This document shows positions 1-5,158 of a stretch of 5,158 nucleotides of DNA, in pieces. The stretch's first letter is position 1. Each line of letters begins with the position of its first letter. The notes below the pieces were generated by a model, which saw only the letters and a program-made list of their open reading frames with translations, did no database searches and was not told where the DNA came from. Origin of the DNA: a bacterium (GTDB lineage: Bacteria > Krumholzibacteriota > Krumholzibacteria > LZORAL124-64-63); NCBI GenBank assembly GCA_003646045.1, contig QNDV01000221.1, positions 1 to 5,158 on the forward strand. Reading direction: 5' to 3'. The translations under genes and the position numbers were made by a program.

Positions 1-99
1 ACCGATGATGACGGCCATGGGCTGCCACCAGGCGATGTCGGCCAATCCCAGACCGACCATGGTTCCAAAGCCGTCGACGAGGTTTTGCAGTATCTCCAT
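1..99 (-). CDS. tctA: TctA, large permease subunit of a tripartite tricarboxylate transporter (N-terminal 33 codons only)
   Basis: Only the N-terminus is inside the window; the frame is open to the left edge. It begins MEILQNLVDGFGTM, close to the usual start of TctA proteins (MEILxNLxxGFxxA), followed by the start of a hydrophobic segment (AWWQPMAVIIG). TctA is the roughly 500-residue, 12-helix inner-membrane permease that moves the solute handed over by the TctC binding protein, usually driven by an ion gradient. The ATG has a good ribosome site (GGAGAGG, about 5 nt upstream) and lies 13 nt after the stop of the TctC-TctB fusion, matching the common tctC-tctB-tctA order. The residue identity is based on a short stretch, but the neighbour makes the call strong. 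Whether the rest of the gene is intact cannot be seen. Confidence 0.85.
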   Translation of the reverse strand, partial: MEILQNLVDGFGTMVGLGLADIAWWQPMAVIIG

Positions 100-112
100 G
101 AAGCCTCTCCGC

Positions 113-1621
113 CTATTGGAACCAGACGCCGCCCGGCAAGGGCAGGCCCAGGGTCTTGATGAATACCAGATAACAGAAAGCAAGCATCGAGACGCCCACT
201 ACCGCGGCTTTGACGTGGTGCCGGTAGCCCATGGCGTAGATCCCGCCCAGCAGGAGAATCAGGGAGGACGGAAAGAACCCGGCCCGTGGCAGGAGAGCCA
301 CAAAGACCACCATCAGCAGAATGATGCCCAGCACCAGACCTACCCGGCCATGCTTGACCGGTTGGCCGGCTTTCATTCCCGTGACCGCCTGGAGTGCGGC
401 GAAGATCGCCAGAACCACGGCCCAGATCAGGGGAATGGTGGCCGGGCCCACACTTTGGCCCGGCGTTGGCTGGGGAAAAGTCCAGGCCAGGACCAGGAAC
501 GTCAGGGCCACCGCCAGAGCCGCGGCGGCCACCATCACCACACCTGTCGGTCGCTGCCGGCGGAAACCGAGGAGCAGGGCCAGCACCAGCCCCGTCACGA
601 CCGGCATGAACCAGGCCAAGAGGCGGATCCGGCGGGTCGCGGGGTCTTCTTCCGCGGACGCCAGGATCTGGGCCAACCGCAGGTATTTTACCGACTGCTC
701 GCTGTCACGGTTGACCAGGGCGGTGAACTCCTCGTGTTGGTAGAAGACCGCCTTGGCCGAATTCAATTCCACGAACCGGAGCCACTCGGGATCAGCCGCT
801 ACCTTGCCCAGTAAATCGTCCAGATAGGCCAACACGTCCGCTGGTGTGCCTTGGCGCACCGCGAAGCCCCGCCACATGATCTCGTTGGGCAGGTCACATC
901 CCGACTCGATCATGGTCGGTGTATCGGGAAACAGTTCCAGGCGCTCCAGCGTGGAGACGGCGGCGATGTGCAGATCGGGCCGGCCCTTGACGTCCTCGGG
1001 ATTGCCTACATAGACGGTGCCGTGTTTGCCGAGCAGGGCGGCGATGGCCTCGCCGCCACCGTCATAGGGTACCCAGGTGGCCGTAATGCCCAGCTTTTCC
1101 CAGGTCTTGATGGCCATCAGGTGATCCAGGCTGCCCACGCCGGGGCCAACCCAGATCTGGCGCCCCTGCTGGGCCCTGGCATCAGCCACGATGTCCTCGA
1201 ATGTAACCACATCACTGTGGCGGTTCGTGATCAGGGCCTCTGGTGCTTCGGTCAGGCAGGCCAGGAAGTGAAAATCGTCCATGCCGAAATTGCTCTGGGT
1301 GATCTTGACGGTGGAGATGAAGGTCGCCGGAGCCGCCAACAGGGTATAACCGTCGGCGGGTTTGCCCAGGACCGCACGCATGGCCACGGCCCCGGATCCG
1401 CCGAACCGGTTCTCGATGACCAGGGGCACGTCGATGTAGTTGCGGGCCACCTTGGCCACCACGCGCGCGGTCAGATCTATTGCCCCACCAGGCTTGGCAT
1501 GTACCACCACCACGATGGGTTTGTCCGGGTACTCGGCCCGGGCAACGGAAAAGGGCAGCCCCGTGGCCCCCAGGACCAGCAGGAGCAGAAGGTAGTACAC
1601 ACCGACCCGGTCCCGGCTCAT
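113..1621 (-). CDS. tctCB: TctC-TctB fusion: tethered solute-binding protein and small membrane subunit of a TTT transporter
   Basis: This single uninterrupted frame of 502 residues joins two subunits that are normally separate. Residues 1-29 form a signal peptide (hydrophobic YYLLLLLVLGATG, cleavage after ARA). Residues 30 to about 325 are a TctC/Bug-type periplasmic binding domain: YPDKPIVVVVHAKPGGAID (the PGGxxD loop), IENRFGGSGA, PADGYTL, GVGSLDHL (the second carboxylate-binding loop, GxGSxxH), YDGGGEAIAALLG, PTMIESG and WRGFAVRQGTP. Residues about 334-353 are an added membrane helix followed by a basic GFRRQRP patch. Residues about 360-502 match TctB: helix pairs with VGPATIP between the first two, an RAGFFP motif, and the typical C-terminal end LGLPLPGGVWF. 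The extra helix brings the chain back into the cytosol so the TctB part keeps its normal orientation. The start is supported by GGGAG about 10 nt upstream and by the signal peptide. Together with TctA next door it forms a complete TTT system. The substrate is unknown; the conserved loops suggest a carboxylate-bearing compound. Confidence 0.92.
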   Translation of the reverse strand: MSRDRVGVYYLLLLLVLGATGLPFSVARAEYPDKPIVVVVHAKPGGAIDLTARVVAKVARNYIDVPLVIENRFGGSGAVAMRAVLGKPADGYTLLAAPATFISTVKITQSNFGMDDFHFLACLTEAPEALITNRHSDVVTFEDIVADARAQQGRQIWVGPGVGSLDHLMAIKTWEKLGITATWVPYDGGGEAIAALLGKHGTVYVGNPEDVKGRPDLHIAAVSTLERLELFPDTPTMIESGCDLPNEIMWRGFAVRQGTPADVLAYLDDLLGKVAADPEWLRFVELNSAKAVFYQHEEFTALVNRDSEQSVKYLRLAQILASAEEDPATRRIRLLAWFMPVVTGLVLALLLGFRRQRPTGVVMVAAAALAVALTFLVLAWTFPQPTPGQSVGPATIPLIWAVVLAIFAALQAVTGMKAGQPVKHGRVGLVLGIILLMVVFVALLPRAGFFPSSLILLLGGIYAMGYRHHVKAAVVGVSMLAFCYLVFIKTLGLPLPGGVWFQ

Positions 1622-1686
1622 GAATCGTTCTCCCTTGCGGAGGTTTCCTGTGGTGCCCTGGGATTCTGGCGTCCTGAATTTTCCAT
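1618..1686 (-). other. possible 22-codon leader ORF overlapping the tctCB start
   Basis: An ATG at 1686-1684 opens a 22-codon frame (beginning MENSGRQNP) whose TGA overlaps the tctCB start codon as ATGA, the classic four-base overlap for translational coupling. The frame is short and polar and has no recognised family. The nearest purine-rich site (GGGAAG) is about 11 nt upstream of its ATG and sits in the 3' arm of a hairpin on the plus-strand numbering, so initiation is doubtful. It could be a chance frame in G+C-rich DNA. Confidence 0.25.
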
Positions 1687-1687
1687 C

Positions 1688-1793
1688 GCGGGACTATCTT
1701 CCCGCTCGTCGCAGCCGGGCCCATTTGCGGTTGGTGGCAGACTGGCTACCAGGACCGGTTCGGTACCAGTCCCGGGTCAGTCCCGACCCGACT
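1688..1793 (-). other. three hairpins in the spacer between the CYTH-like gene and tctCB
   Basis: This spacer holds three inverted repeats in a row. Positions 1773-1778 (CGGGTC) pair with 1785-1790 across a 6-nt loop, with three more pairs (1768-1770 with 1791-1793) beyond a 2-nt bulge. Positions 1742-1750 pair with 1762-1769 as eight base pairs with one bulged base. Positions 1688-1693 (GCGGGA) pair with 1700-1705 across a 6-nt loop. The first lies directly after the TGA of the CYTH-like gene. None is followed by a T-run on the minus strand, so they are not classical intrinsic terminators. They may stabilise or process the mRNA or tune expression between the two halves of the cluster. Confidence 0.45.
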
Positions 1794-1794
1794 C

Positions 1795-2433
1795 TCAGGA
1801 ATTGGCCAGGTCCTTGTCGATCCAACCGATCACCCGCTTGATGGCCTGCAGGTAGTTGATGTTCTCCACGCCGGTCAGGCCAGTGTCCTCGAGGGTCTTC
1901 TTGATGTCGTCGAGCTCGGTGGATTCGGAGTTGATGGTCACGACCCTGGCGCCGTTGATCAGGACCTTGGCCACTTCGCAGATGGTATCGTTGACCATGT
2001 AGCCGAAGCGGTGCTTGTGGACCTTGACGGCCTGCAGGTCGGGATGGGCTTCGATCATGGCCAGGAACTCCGCCACCGTGTAGGTCTCCTGGTCGAACGC
2101 CGGGGGCGTGACCTGGAAGGCCGGGAACACGTCGTCGGTCAGGGTCTTGGCGGCGATGGGAAATTCGCCCTTCATGAGGGGATTCCACTGCTCCAGCCCG
2201 TCCTGTTCGGTGACGAAGGTCTTGATGTCCATCTTGCCGTCACGGAGCTTGGTGTTGTTGGCGTCGTTGGTGCGGGACATGATGTAGATCTCGTCCGATG
2301 TGCGCTCCCATACCTTCTTCGGCACCGGCATGGACAGCCGTGCCATGAGGTGGGCCGCCGCGGTAAAATCCTGCCCGAAGGTGCGGAACTCGAAGCGGGG
2401 CTTGGAGATCTCCCCGATCTTCATTTCAGCCAT
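1795..2433 (-). CDS. CYTH-like (triphosphate-tunnel type) cytosolic protein, divergent
   Basis: A 212-residue soluble protein with no signal peptide or membrane helix. I do not recognise a named gene, but the order of elements resembles the CYTH / triphosphate tunnel metalloenzyme fold. A first strand (KPRFEFRTFG, residues 11-20) is followed by a helix (QDFTAAAHLMARL), then DEIYIM, then a basic strand pair NNTKLRDGKMDIKTFV (residues 59-74; K62, R64, K67, K71) and LEQWNPL. Later come VKVHKHRFGYM (residues 137-146), a strand with VVTINSES (164-171) followed by a helix STELDDIKKTLEDTGL, and a final NYLQAIKRVIGW. CYTH proteins bind or hydrolyse triphosphate compounds such as thiamine triphosphate, inorganic triphosphate or ATP (cyclase). 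Here the N-terminal ExExK signature is only partly kept (FEFR), and the late acidic pair is reduced to one glutamate (SES), so catalysis is uncertain. The start ATG is preceded only by a weak GAGTG; an ATG three codons later is an alternative. Its place between a phosphate-type porin/permease and a TTT transporter suggests a phosphate-related or sensing role, by inference. Confidence 0.6.
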   Translation of the reverse strand: MAEMKIGEISKPRFEFRTFGQDFTAAAHLMARLSMPVPKKVWERTSDEIYIMSRTNDANNTKLRDGKMDIKTFVTEQDGLEQWNPLMKGEFPIAAKTLTDDVFPAFQVTPPAFDQETYTVAEFLAMIEAHPDLQAVKVHKHRFGYMVNDTICEVAKVLINGARVVTINSESTELDDIKKTLEDTGLTGVENINYLQAIKRVIGWIDKDLANS

Positions 2434-2451
2434 GATTCACTCTGTCTTTCC

Positions 2452-2465
2452 GGAGCCGCAGCTCC
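2452..2465 (-). other. small hairpin upstream of the CYTH-like gene
   Basis: A 5-bp inverted repeat (GGAGC, 4-nt loop, GCTCC) lies about 18 nt before the ATG of the CYTH-like gene. It ends just short of the weak ribosome site and could influence its exposure. It is short, so chance is possible. Confidence 0.3.
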
Positions 2466-2480
2466 CTGGGGAGTCCGGGT

Positions 2481-2512
2481 GATCCGGGGCCGACTGGTGC
2501 CGACCCCGGATC
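2481..2512 (-). other. strong intercistronic hairpin after the porin gene
   Basis: A 12-nt inverted repeat (arms 2501-2512 and 2481-2492) encloses an 8-nt loop. Eleven positions are Watson-Crick. The twelfth is C-A on the plus strand but U-G in the minus-strand RNA, so the full stem forms only in the operon transcript. It starts 18 nt past the porin TAG and is very G+C-rich. No T-run follows on the minus strand, so it is not a standard Rho-independent terminator. A role in protecting the 3' end of the abundant porin message, or as a pause/attenuation site before the downstream genes, is plausible. Confidence 0.6.
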
Positions 2513-2530
2513 CGGTGTGCCACAGGCTGC

Positions 2531-3847
2531 CTAGAAGGCGGTCTGGAAGCGCATCTGCAGATAGCTGAAGTCGTAGTCACCGAAGAACTGGTCGTCCTTG
2601 CCGGTGGCAAACTCGTCGTTATCGACCATGCCGTAGTTCATCATCAACTTGACGTTGGGGTTGGGGTAGTAGTTGACGCCGATGGTGTAGGAGGTGGAGC
2701 CACCGTTCTGCTCGTCGGCATCCACATCGTTCAGGTCGACGGTGGAGTAGCGCACGGCCACTTCCCAGGCGCCGCCCTTGCTGTTGGGGGTCACCCGCGC
2801 GAACTCGGCGTCCTTGTGGTCGTACTTGTGGGAGTCGTCGGTCAGGAAGTAGCTGACGAAACCGTACCCACCGTTGTAGGAGATGCTCTCGCGGTTGTCG
2901 GTGGGGTCATCGCTCGCGTTGCGATCGATGTTGGTCATCATGTACTCGCCCTGTACCAAGAAGCGCTTGTTCTGGTAGGCCACTTCACCGCCGAAGCTGC
3001 TGAACTTGTCGATGTCCTTGATCTTGGCGTACACGAACTTGGTGTCCGAGACATTGCTCTCCGGGCGCGTGTTGAACTTGACGCTCGACGGATCCTTCTC
3101 GCCTTCGAAGTTGCCGATGAACGTGGGCTTCTGCATCGTGCCGGAGCCGCCGACCATCAGGACGCTATCGTCGGTAAGGATCGGGGACCAGTTGACGCGG
3201 GCCGCGAAGTTGATCTGCTCGTCGGCTTCCTTGAAGTATTCATCGACGTCGGCGCCGAAGACCGAGGCGGCCCAACGGAACTTGGGCATCCACTGGGCAA
3301 CCTCGAGACCCATGCGACGGCCAACCACGAAGGGCTCGGTGCCCTGGCTGCGCTCCATGAACATCAGGTTGCGGCTGGTGGTACTTTCTTCCAGACCGTT
3401 GGGCTGGCGGAAGTTACCGACCCGCACGTGACCATTGCCACCGAACAGGCCCCGGTAGCTGATATAGGCGTCCTTGACGGCGGTGGCTTCCTCGGCGAAG
3501 TCCAGGTCGATCTCGCCGTACCAGTCGTGCCACAGCTGTGACTTCAGCGCGAAGCGCGCCCGGCGCAGGATCACGCCGCCAGTCAGGCTGTTCTGCATCT
3601 CGGCGAGGTCCTCGTAGTCGCCGTAGTCATCGCTGGCGGGGTTGTACAGCGGAGCGTCGTCGAAGTAGCTGGCAACATCCAGATACACGCGGGCATCGAC
3701 CCACCATTTGAAGGCGCTGTCGTCGGACTCGAAGACCAGGATGCCATCTTCGGCAGTGGCGTTCAGGGTTGCCGAATCGGCAAACGCGGAACCGGCCAAT
3801 GCGACCAGAAAAGCCACAGTAGCCAACTTGACCAACATACTACGCAT
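2531..3847 (-). CDS. outer-membrane porin of the phosphate-selective OprO/OprP family
   Basis: The 438-residue protein starts with a Sec signal peptide (MRSMLVKLATVAFLVALAGSAFA, about 23 residues, cleavage AFA|DS) and ends in Phe within RFQTAF, the usual outer-membrane beta-barrel insertion signal. Family features in order: RRARFALKSQLW and WYGEIDLDFAEE (about 95-120), the AYISYRG strand, VRVGNFRQPNGLEEST (about 141-156), FMERSQ and VVGRRMGLEV (about 163-183), WEVAVRYSTVDLND (361-374), and YTIGVNYYPNPNVKLMMNYG (387-406). OprP and OprO form trimeric anion channels specific for phosphate and polyphosphate in Pseudomonas; many homologues elsewhere have unknown specificity. Acidic stretches (for example DDYGDYED, DVDADE) are frequent, mainly in likely loops, so phosphate selectivity should not be assumed. 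The ATG has a strong ribosome site (AAGGAGAG, about 8 nt upstream). The gene lies 38 nt after PiT, which fits an outer plus inner membrane uptake pair. Confidence 0.92.
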   Translation of the reverse strand: MRSMLVKLATVAFLVALAGSAFADSATLNATAEDGILVFESDDSAFKWWVDARVYLDVASYFDDAPLYNPASDDYGDYEDLAEMQNSLTGGVILRRARFALKSQLWHDWYGEIDLDFAEEATAVKDAYISYRGLFGGNGHVRVGNFRQPNGLEESTTSRNLMFMERSQGTEPFVVGRRMGLEVAQWMPKFRWAASVFGADVDEYFKEADEQINFAARVNWSPILTDDSVLMVGGSGTMQKPTFIGNFEGEKDPSSVKFNTRPESNVSDTKFVYAKIKDIDKFSSFGGEVAYQNKRFLVQGEYMMTNIDRNASDDPTDNRESISYNGGYGFVSYFLTDDSHKYDHKDAEFARVTPNSKGGAWEVAVRYSTVDLNDVDADEQNGGSTSYTIGVNYYPNPNVKLMMNYGMVDNDEFATGKDDQFFGDYDFSYLQMRFQTAF

Positions 3848-3876
3848 TACGAACTCTCCTTGCTTTGGGTAAACAT
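3847..3876 (-). other. possible 9-codon leader ORF coupled to the porin start
   Basis: Between PiT and the porin, an ATG at 3876-3874 has a strong Shine-Dalgarno (AGGAG at 3883-3887, 6-nt spacing) and encodes MFTQSKESS. Its TAA shares its last A with the porin ATG (TAATG). The AGGAG overlaps the PiT stop codon, and the ATG is in the same frame as PiT, four codons after its TAG. The small frame runs through the porin's own ribosome site. A ribosome finishing it would stop exactly on the porin start, so it may couple porin translation to PiT. It is seen directly in the sequence; its function is inference. Confidence 0.4.
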
Positions 3877-3885
3877 AGGCGGCTC

Positions 3886-5158
3886 CTAAGGCTGCCCATC
3901 CGTTTTGTCCATCTTGAACACGCGGTACAAGAAGGACAGCTTACTACTCAAATCCTTGTTCCAGATCTTGTTGGTGGTCGCCCGGGGGCGGTATTCCCAA
4001 TCGGGCGAAACCTCGGCCAACGCCTGGTGGAACTGCCAGGCATGTTCGAAACTCCTGCCCTCGAGCGAACGCAGGGCAGTCAACTGTTCCTGACTGAACC
4101 AATGCTTGTCCACTTCCTGGGCGATGACTTCAGCCGTCACGACCCAGTAGCCCAGATGTGACAATTCCAGGATCTTTTCGACCTCGGCCCCGGACAAACC
4201 CGTTTCCTTCTCCAAGCGGGACTTCATGGTCAGGGGGTTAGTGAAAACCACATCGATGATTTCGGTCAACCCTTCATCCTGGATGCCCCGTTGTTCCAAT
4301 TCCTCCGTAACCGACCAGTCAAGGACATAGCTTTCGACCTCGTTGACTTTCTGGTCGAACACGTTGTCCACCACGAAGAGCATCAGAAAGGCGATCACGC
4401 CGGCCATGAGCGGCGTGGCGACCCAGCCCAGGGAAATCTCCCCCAGTACCCGATAGCGGATCCCGGTACCCCGGAAAAGGCTGATACCGAGGATCGCACC
4501 CACCACGGCCTGGCTACTGCTGACCGGGACCAGGGGGAAAGTGGGCAGACCATGGCTGGCAAGAAAATGCTCCAGCCCCTGGGAGGCGAACAGGAAAAGG
4601 GTGATGGACTGGGCCAGGACAATGACCAGTGCGGGTACCGGGGAAATTTTCACCAGGCCGCTGCCGACGGTGCCCATGACTCTTTCGGAATAGGTAAAAA
4701 CCCCGACCGCAATGGCGACAGCGCCGATGAAGAAGAGCTGCTGCACCCCCGTAATGACGAAGAGGCCGAAGAAGTCGAGATCGGTAAAGGGGTTGTCGGG
4801 CACGAAAACACCCATGACATTGGCGATATTGTTGGCACCCAGGCTGTAGGAACCGAAGGCGCCCACCAGCAGCAGGCCCAACCTGGTCATGGCGTCAAGC
4901 CTCAGCAGATGGGGCTTGCTGATCTTCAACAGCCAGCGCACCAGAATGAACGTCACCACCGCCACGAAGGCGGATATCAACGGGCAGGCCACCCAGGTGG
5001 TCACGATCTTGGTCAGCGAAGCGGTGTCGGTCACCGACGACGAGTAGATGTTCCAGCCGATGATGGCGCCGACTATGGATTGGCTGGTGGAGACGGGTAT
5101 CCTCAGTCTTGTCATCCAGAAGGTGGTCAGGGCCGCGGCCAGGGCCACGGTGAAGGAC
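3886..5158 (-). CDS. PiT-family inorganic phosphate (or related anion) permease with C-terminal cytosolic extension, N-terminus outside window
   Basis: The frame is open to the right edge; 423 residues are visible and the first codons of the gene are missing. PiT proteins have two inverted repeats, each with a GAND-type motif and a PVSTTH-type motif. Here the first repeat shows PVSTSQSIVGAIIG (about residues 21-34 of the visible part) and the second shows YSLGANNIANVMG (104-116) and PVSSSQAVVGAILG (211-224). The first GAND motif would lie beyond the edge. About seven hydrophobic helices are visible. PiT permeases carry phosphate with H+ or Na+; some members carry sulfate. The second motif has Asn in place of the usual Asp, and both PVST-type motifs end in Gln rather than His, so substrate or coupling may differ. 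Residues about 264-423 are a charged cytosolic tail that includes an SRLEKETGLSGAEVEKILEL helical stretch and is unusual for short bacterial PiT proteins. It precedes the porin by 38 nt, suggesting co-expression. Confidence 0.88.
   Translation of the reverse strand, partial: SFTVALAAALTTFWMTRLRIPVSTSQSIVGAIIGWNIYSSSVTDTASLTKIVTTWVACPLISAFVAVVTFILVRWLLKISKPHLLRLDAMTRLGLLLVGAFGSYSLGANNIANVMGVFVPDNPFTDLDFFGLFVITGVQQLFFIGAVAIAVGVFTYSERVMGTVGSGLVKISPVPALVIVLAQSITLFLFASQGLEHFLASHGLPTFPLVPVSSSQAVVGAILGISLFRGTGIRYRVLGEISLGWVATPLMAGVIAFLMLFVVDNVFDQKVNEVESYVLDWSVTEELEQRGIQDEGLTEIIDVVFTNPLTMKSRLEKETGLSGAEVEKILELSHLGYWVVTAEVIAQEVDKHWFSQEQLTALRSLEGRSFEHAWQFHQALAEVSPDWEYRPRATTNKIWNKDLSSKLSFLYRVFKMDKTDGQP

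Noticed and set aside
5..814. Plus-strand open frame (269 codons) opposite the TctB part of the fusion
   Set aside because: The translation is rich in Gln, Arg, Gly and His and lacks domain features, as expected for an antisense frame over membrane-protein codons.
1212..1724. Minus-strand frame of 170 codons overlapping the start of tctCB in another frame
   Set aside because: It is composed of Pro/Gly/Arg-rich low-information sequence and conflicts with the signal peptide and TctC motifs of the real frame.
851..1855. Long plus-strand open frame (334 codons) opposite tctCB and the end of the CYTH-like gene
   Set aside because: It lies antisense to well-supported TctC domain sequence, spans two genes and a spacer, and its product shows no family features. 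Such frames are common opposite G+C-rich genes.
2481..2512. Classical Rho-independent terminator after the porin
   Set aside because: The stem is strong, but no run of T follows it on the minus strand, so it was listed as a hairpin rather than a terminator.
2816..3541. Plus-strand open frame (241 codons) opposite the porin gene
   Set aside because: It is a mirror of the porin coding sequence; the porin has a signal peptide, family motifs, a terminal Phe and a strong ribosome site, whereas this product resembles nothing.
5146..5148. GTG as a start codon for the PiT gene
   Set aside because: The frame stays open upstream to the window edge, and a start here would lack the first PiT motif and helices, so the true start is outside the window.

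Overview
The window carries five genes, all on the minus strand and closely spaced, so it reads like part of one operon. In transcription order (right to left) they are: a PiT-family anion (phosphate) permease whose N-terminus lies beyond the right edge; an outer-membrane porin of the phosphate-selective OprO/OprP family; a cytosolic protein of about 212 residues that looks like a divergent CYTH / triphosphate-tunnel protein; a fusion of the TctC binding protein and the TctB membrane subunit of a tripartite tricarboxylate transporter (TTT); and the first 33 codons of the TTT large permease, TctA, cut by the left edge. The outer-membrane porin, the Sec-type signal peptides and the G+C-rich sequence point to a Gram-negative bacterium, most likely a proteobacterium. 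I cannot place it more precisely.

Layout: PiT is followed after 38 nt by the porin. This short gap holds a nine-codon reading frame with a good Shine-Dalgarno, and its TAA overlaps the porin ATG. The porin is followed by a 97-nt spacer with a strong 12-bp inverted repeat that pairs fully only in the minus-strand transcript. The CYTH-like gene is followed by a 173-nt spacer with three hairpins and a 22-codon frame whose TGA overlaps the ATG of the TctC-TctB fusion. The fusion gene is followed after 13 nt by tctA. No T-rich terminator, clear promoter, tRNA, repeat array or mobile element was seen; any promoter for the cluster probably lies to the right of the window.

How the parts may work together (inference): the porin would let a small anion cross the outer membrane and PiT would carry it across the inner membrane. 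The CYTH-like protein could bind or process a phosphate-containing compound in the cytosol. The TTT system would bring in a second, probably carboxylate-bearing, solute captured by the tethered TctC domain. The most unusual item is the TctC-TctB fusion. It contains one extra membrane helix between the periplasmic binding domain and the TctB helices, which is what the topology requires. PiT also departs from family consensus (GANN instead of GAND, STSQ/SSSQ instead of STTH) and has a C-terminal cytosolic extension of about 160 residues, so its substrate may not be simple phosphate.
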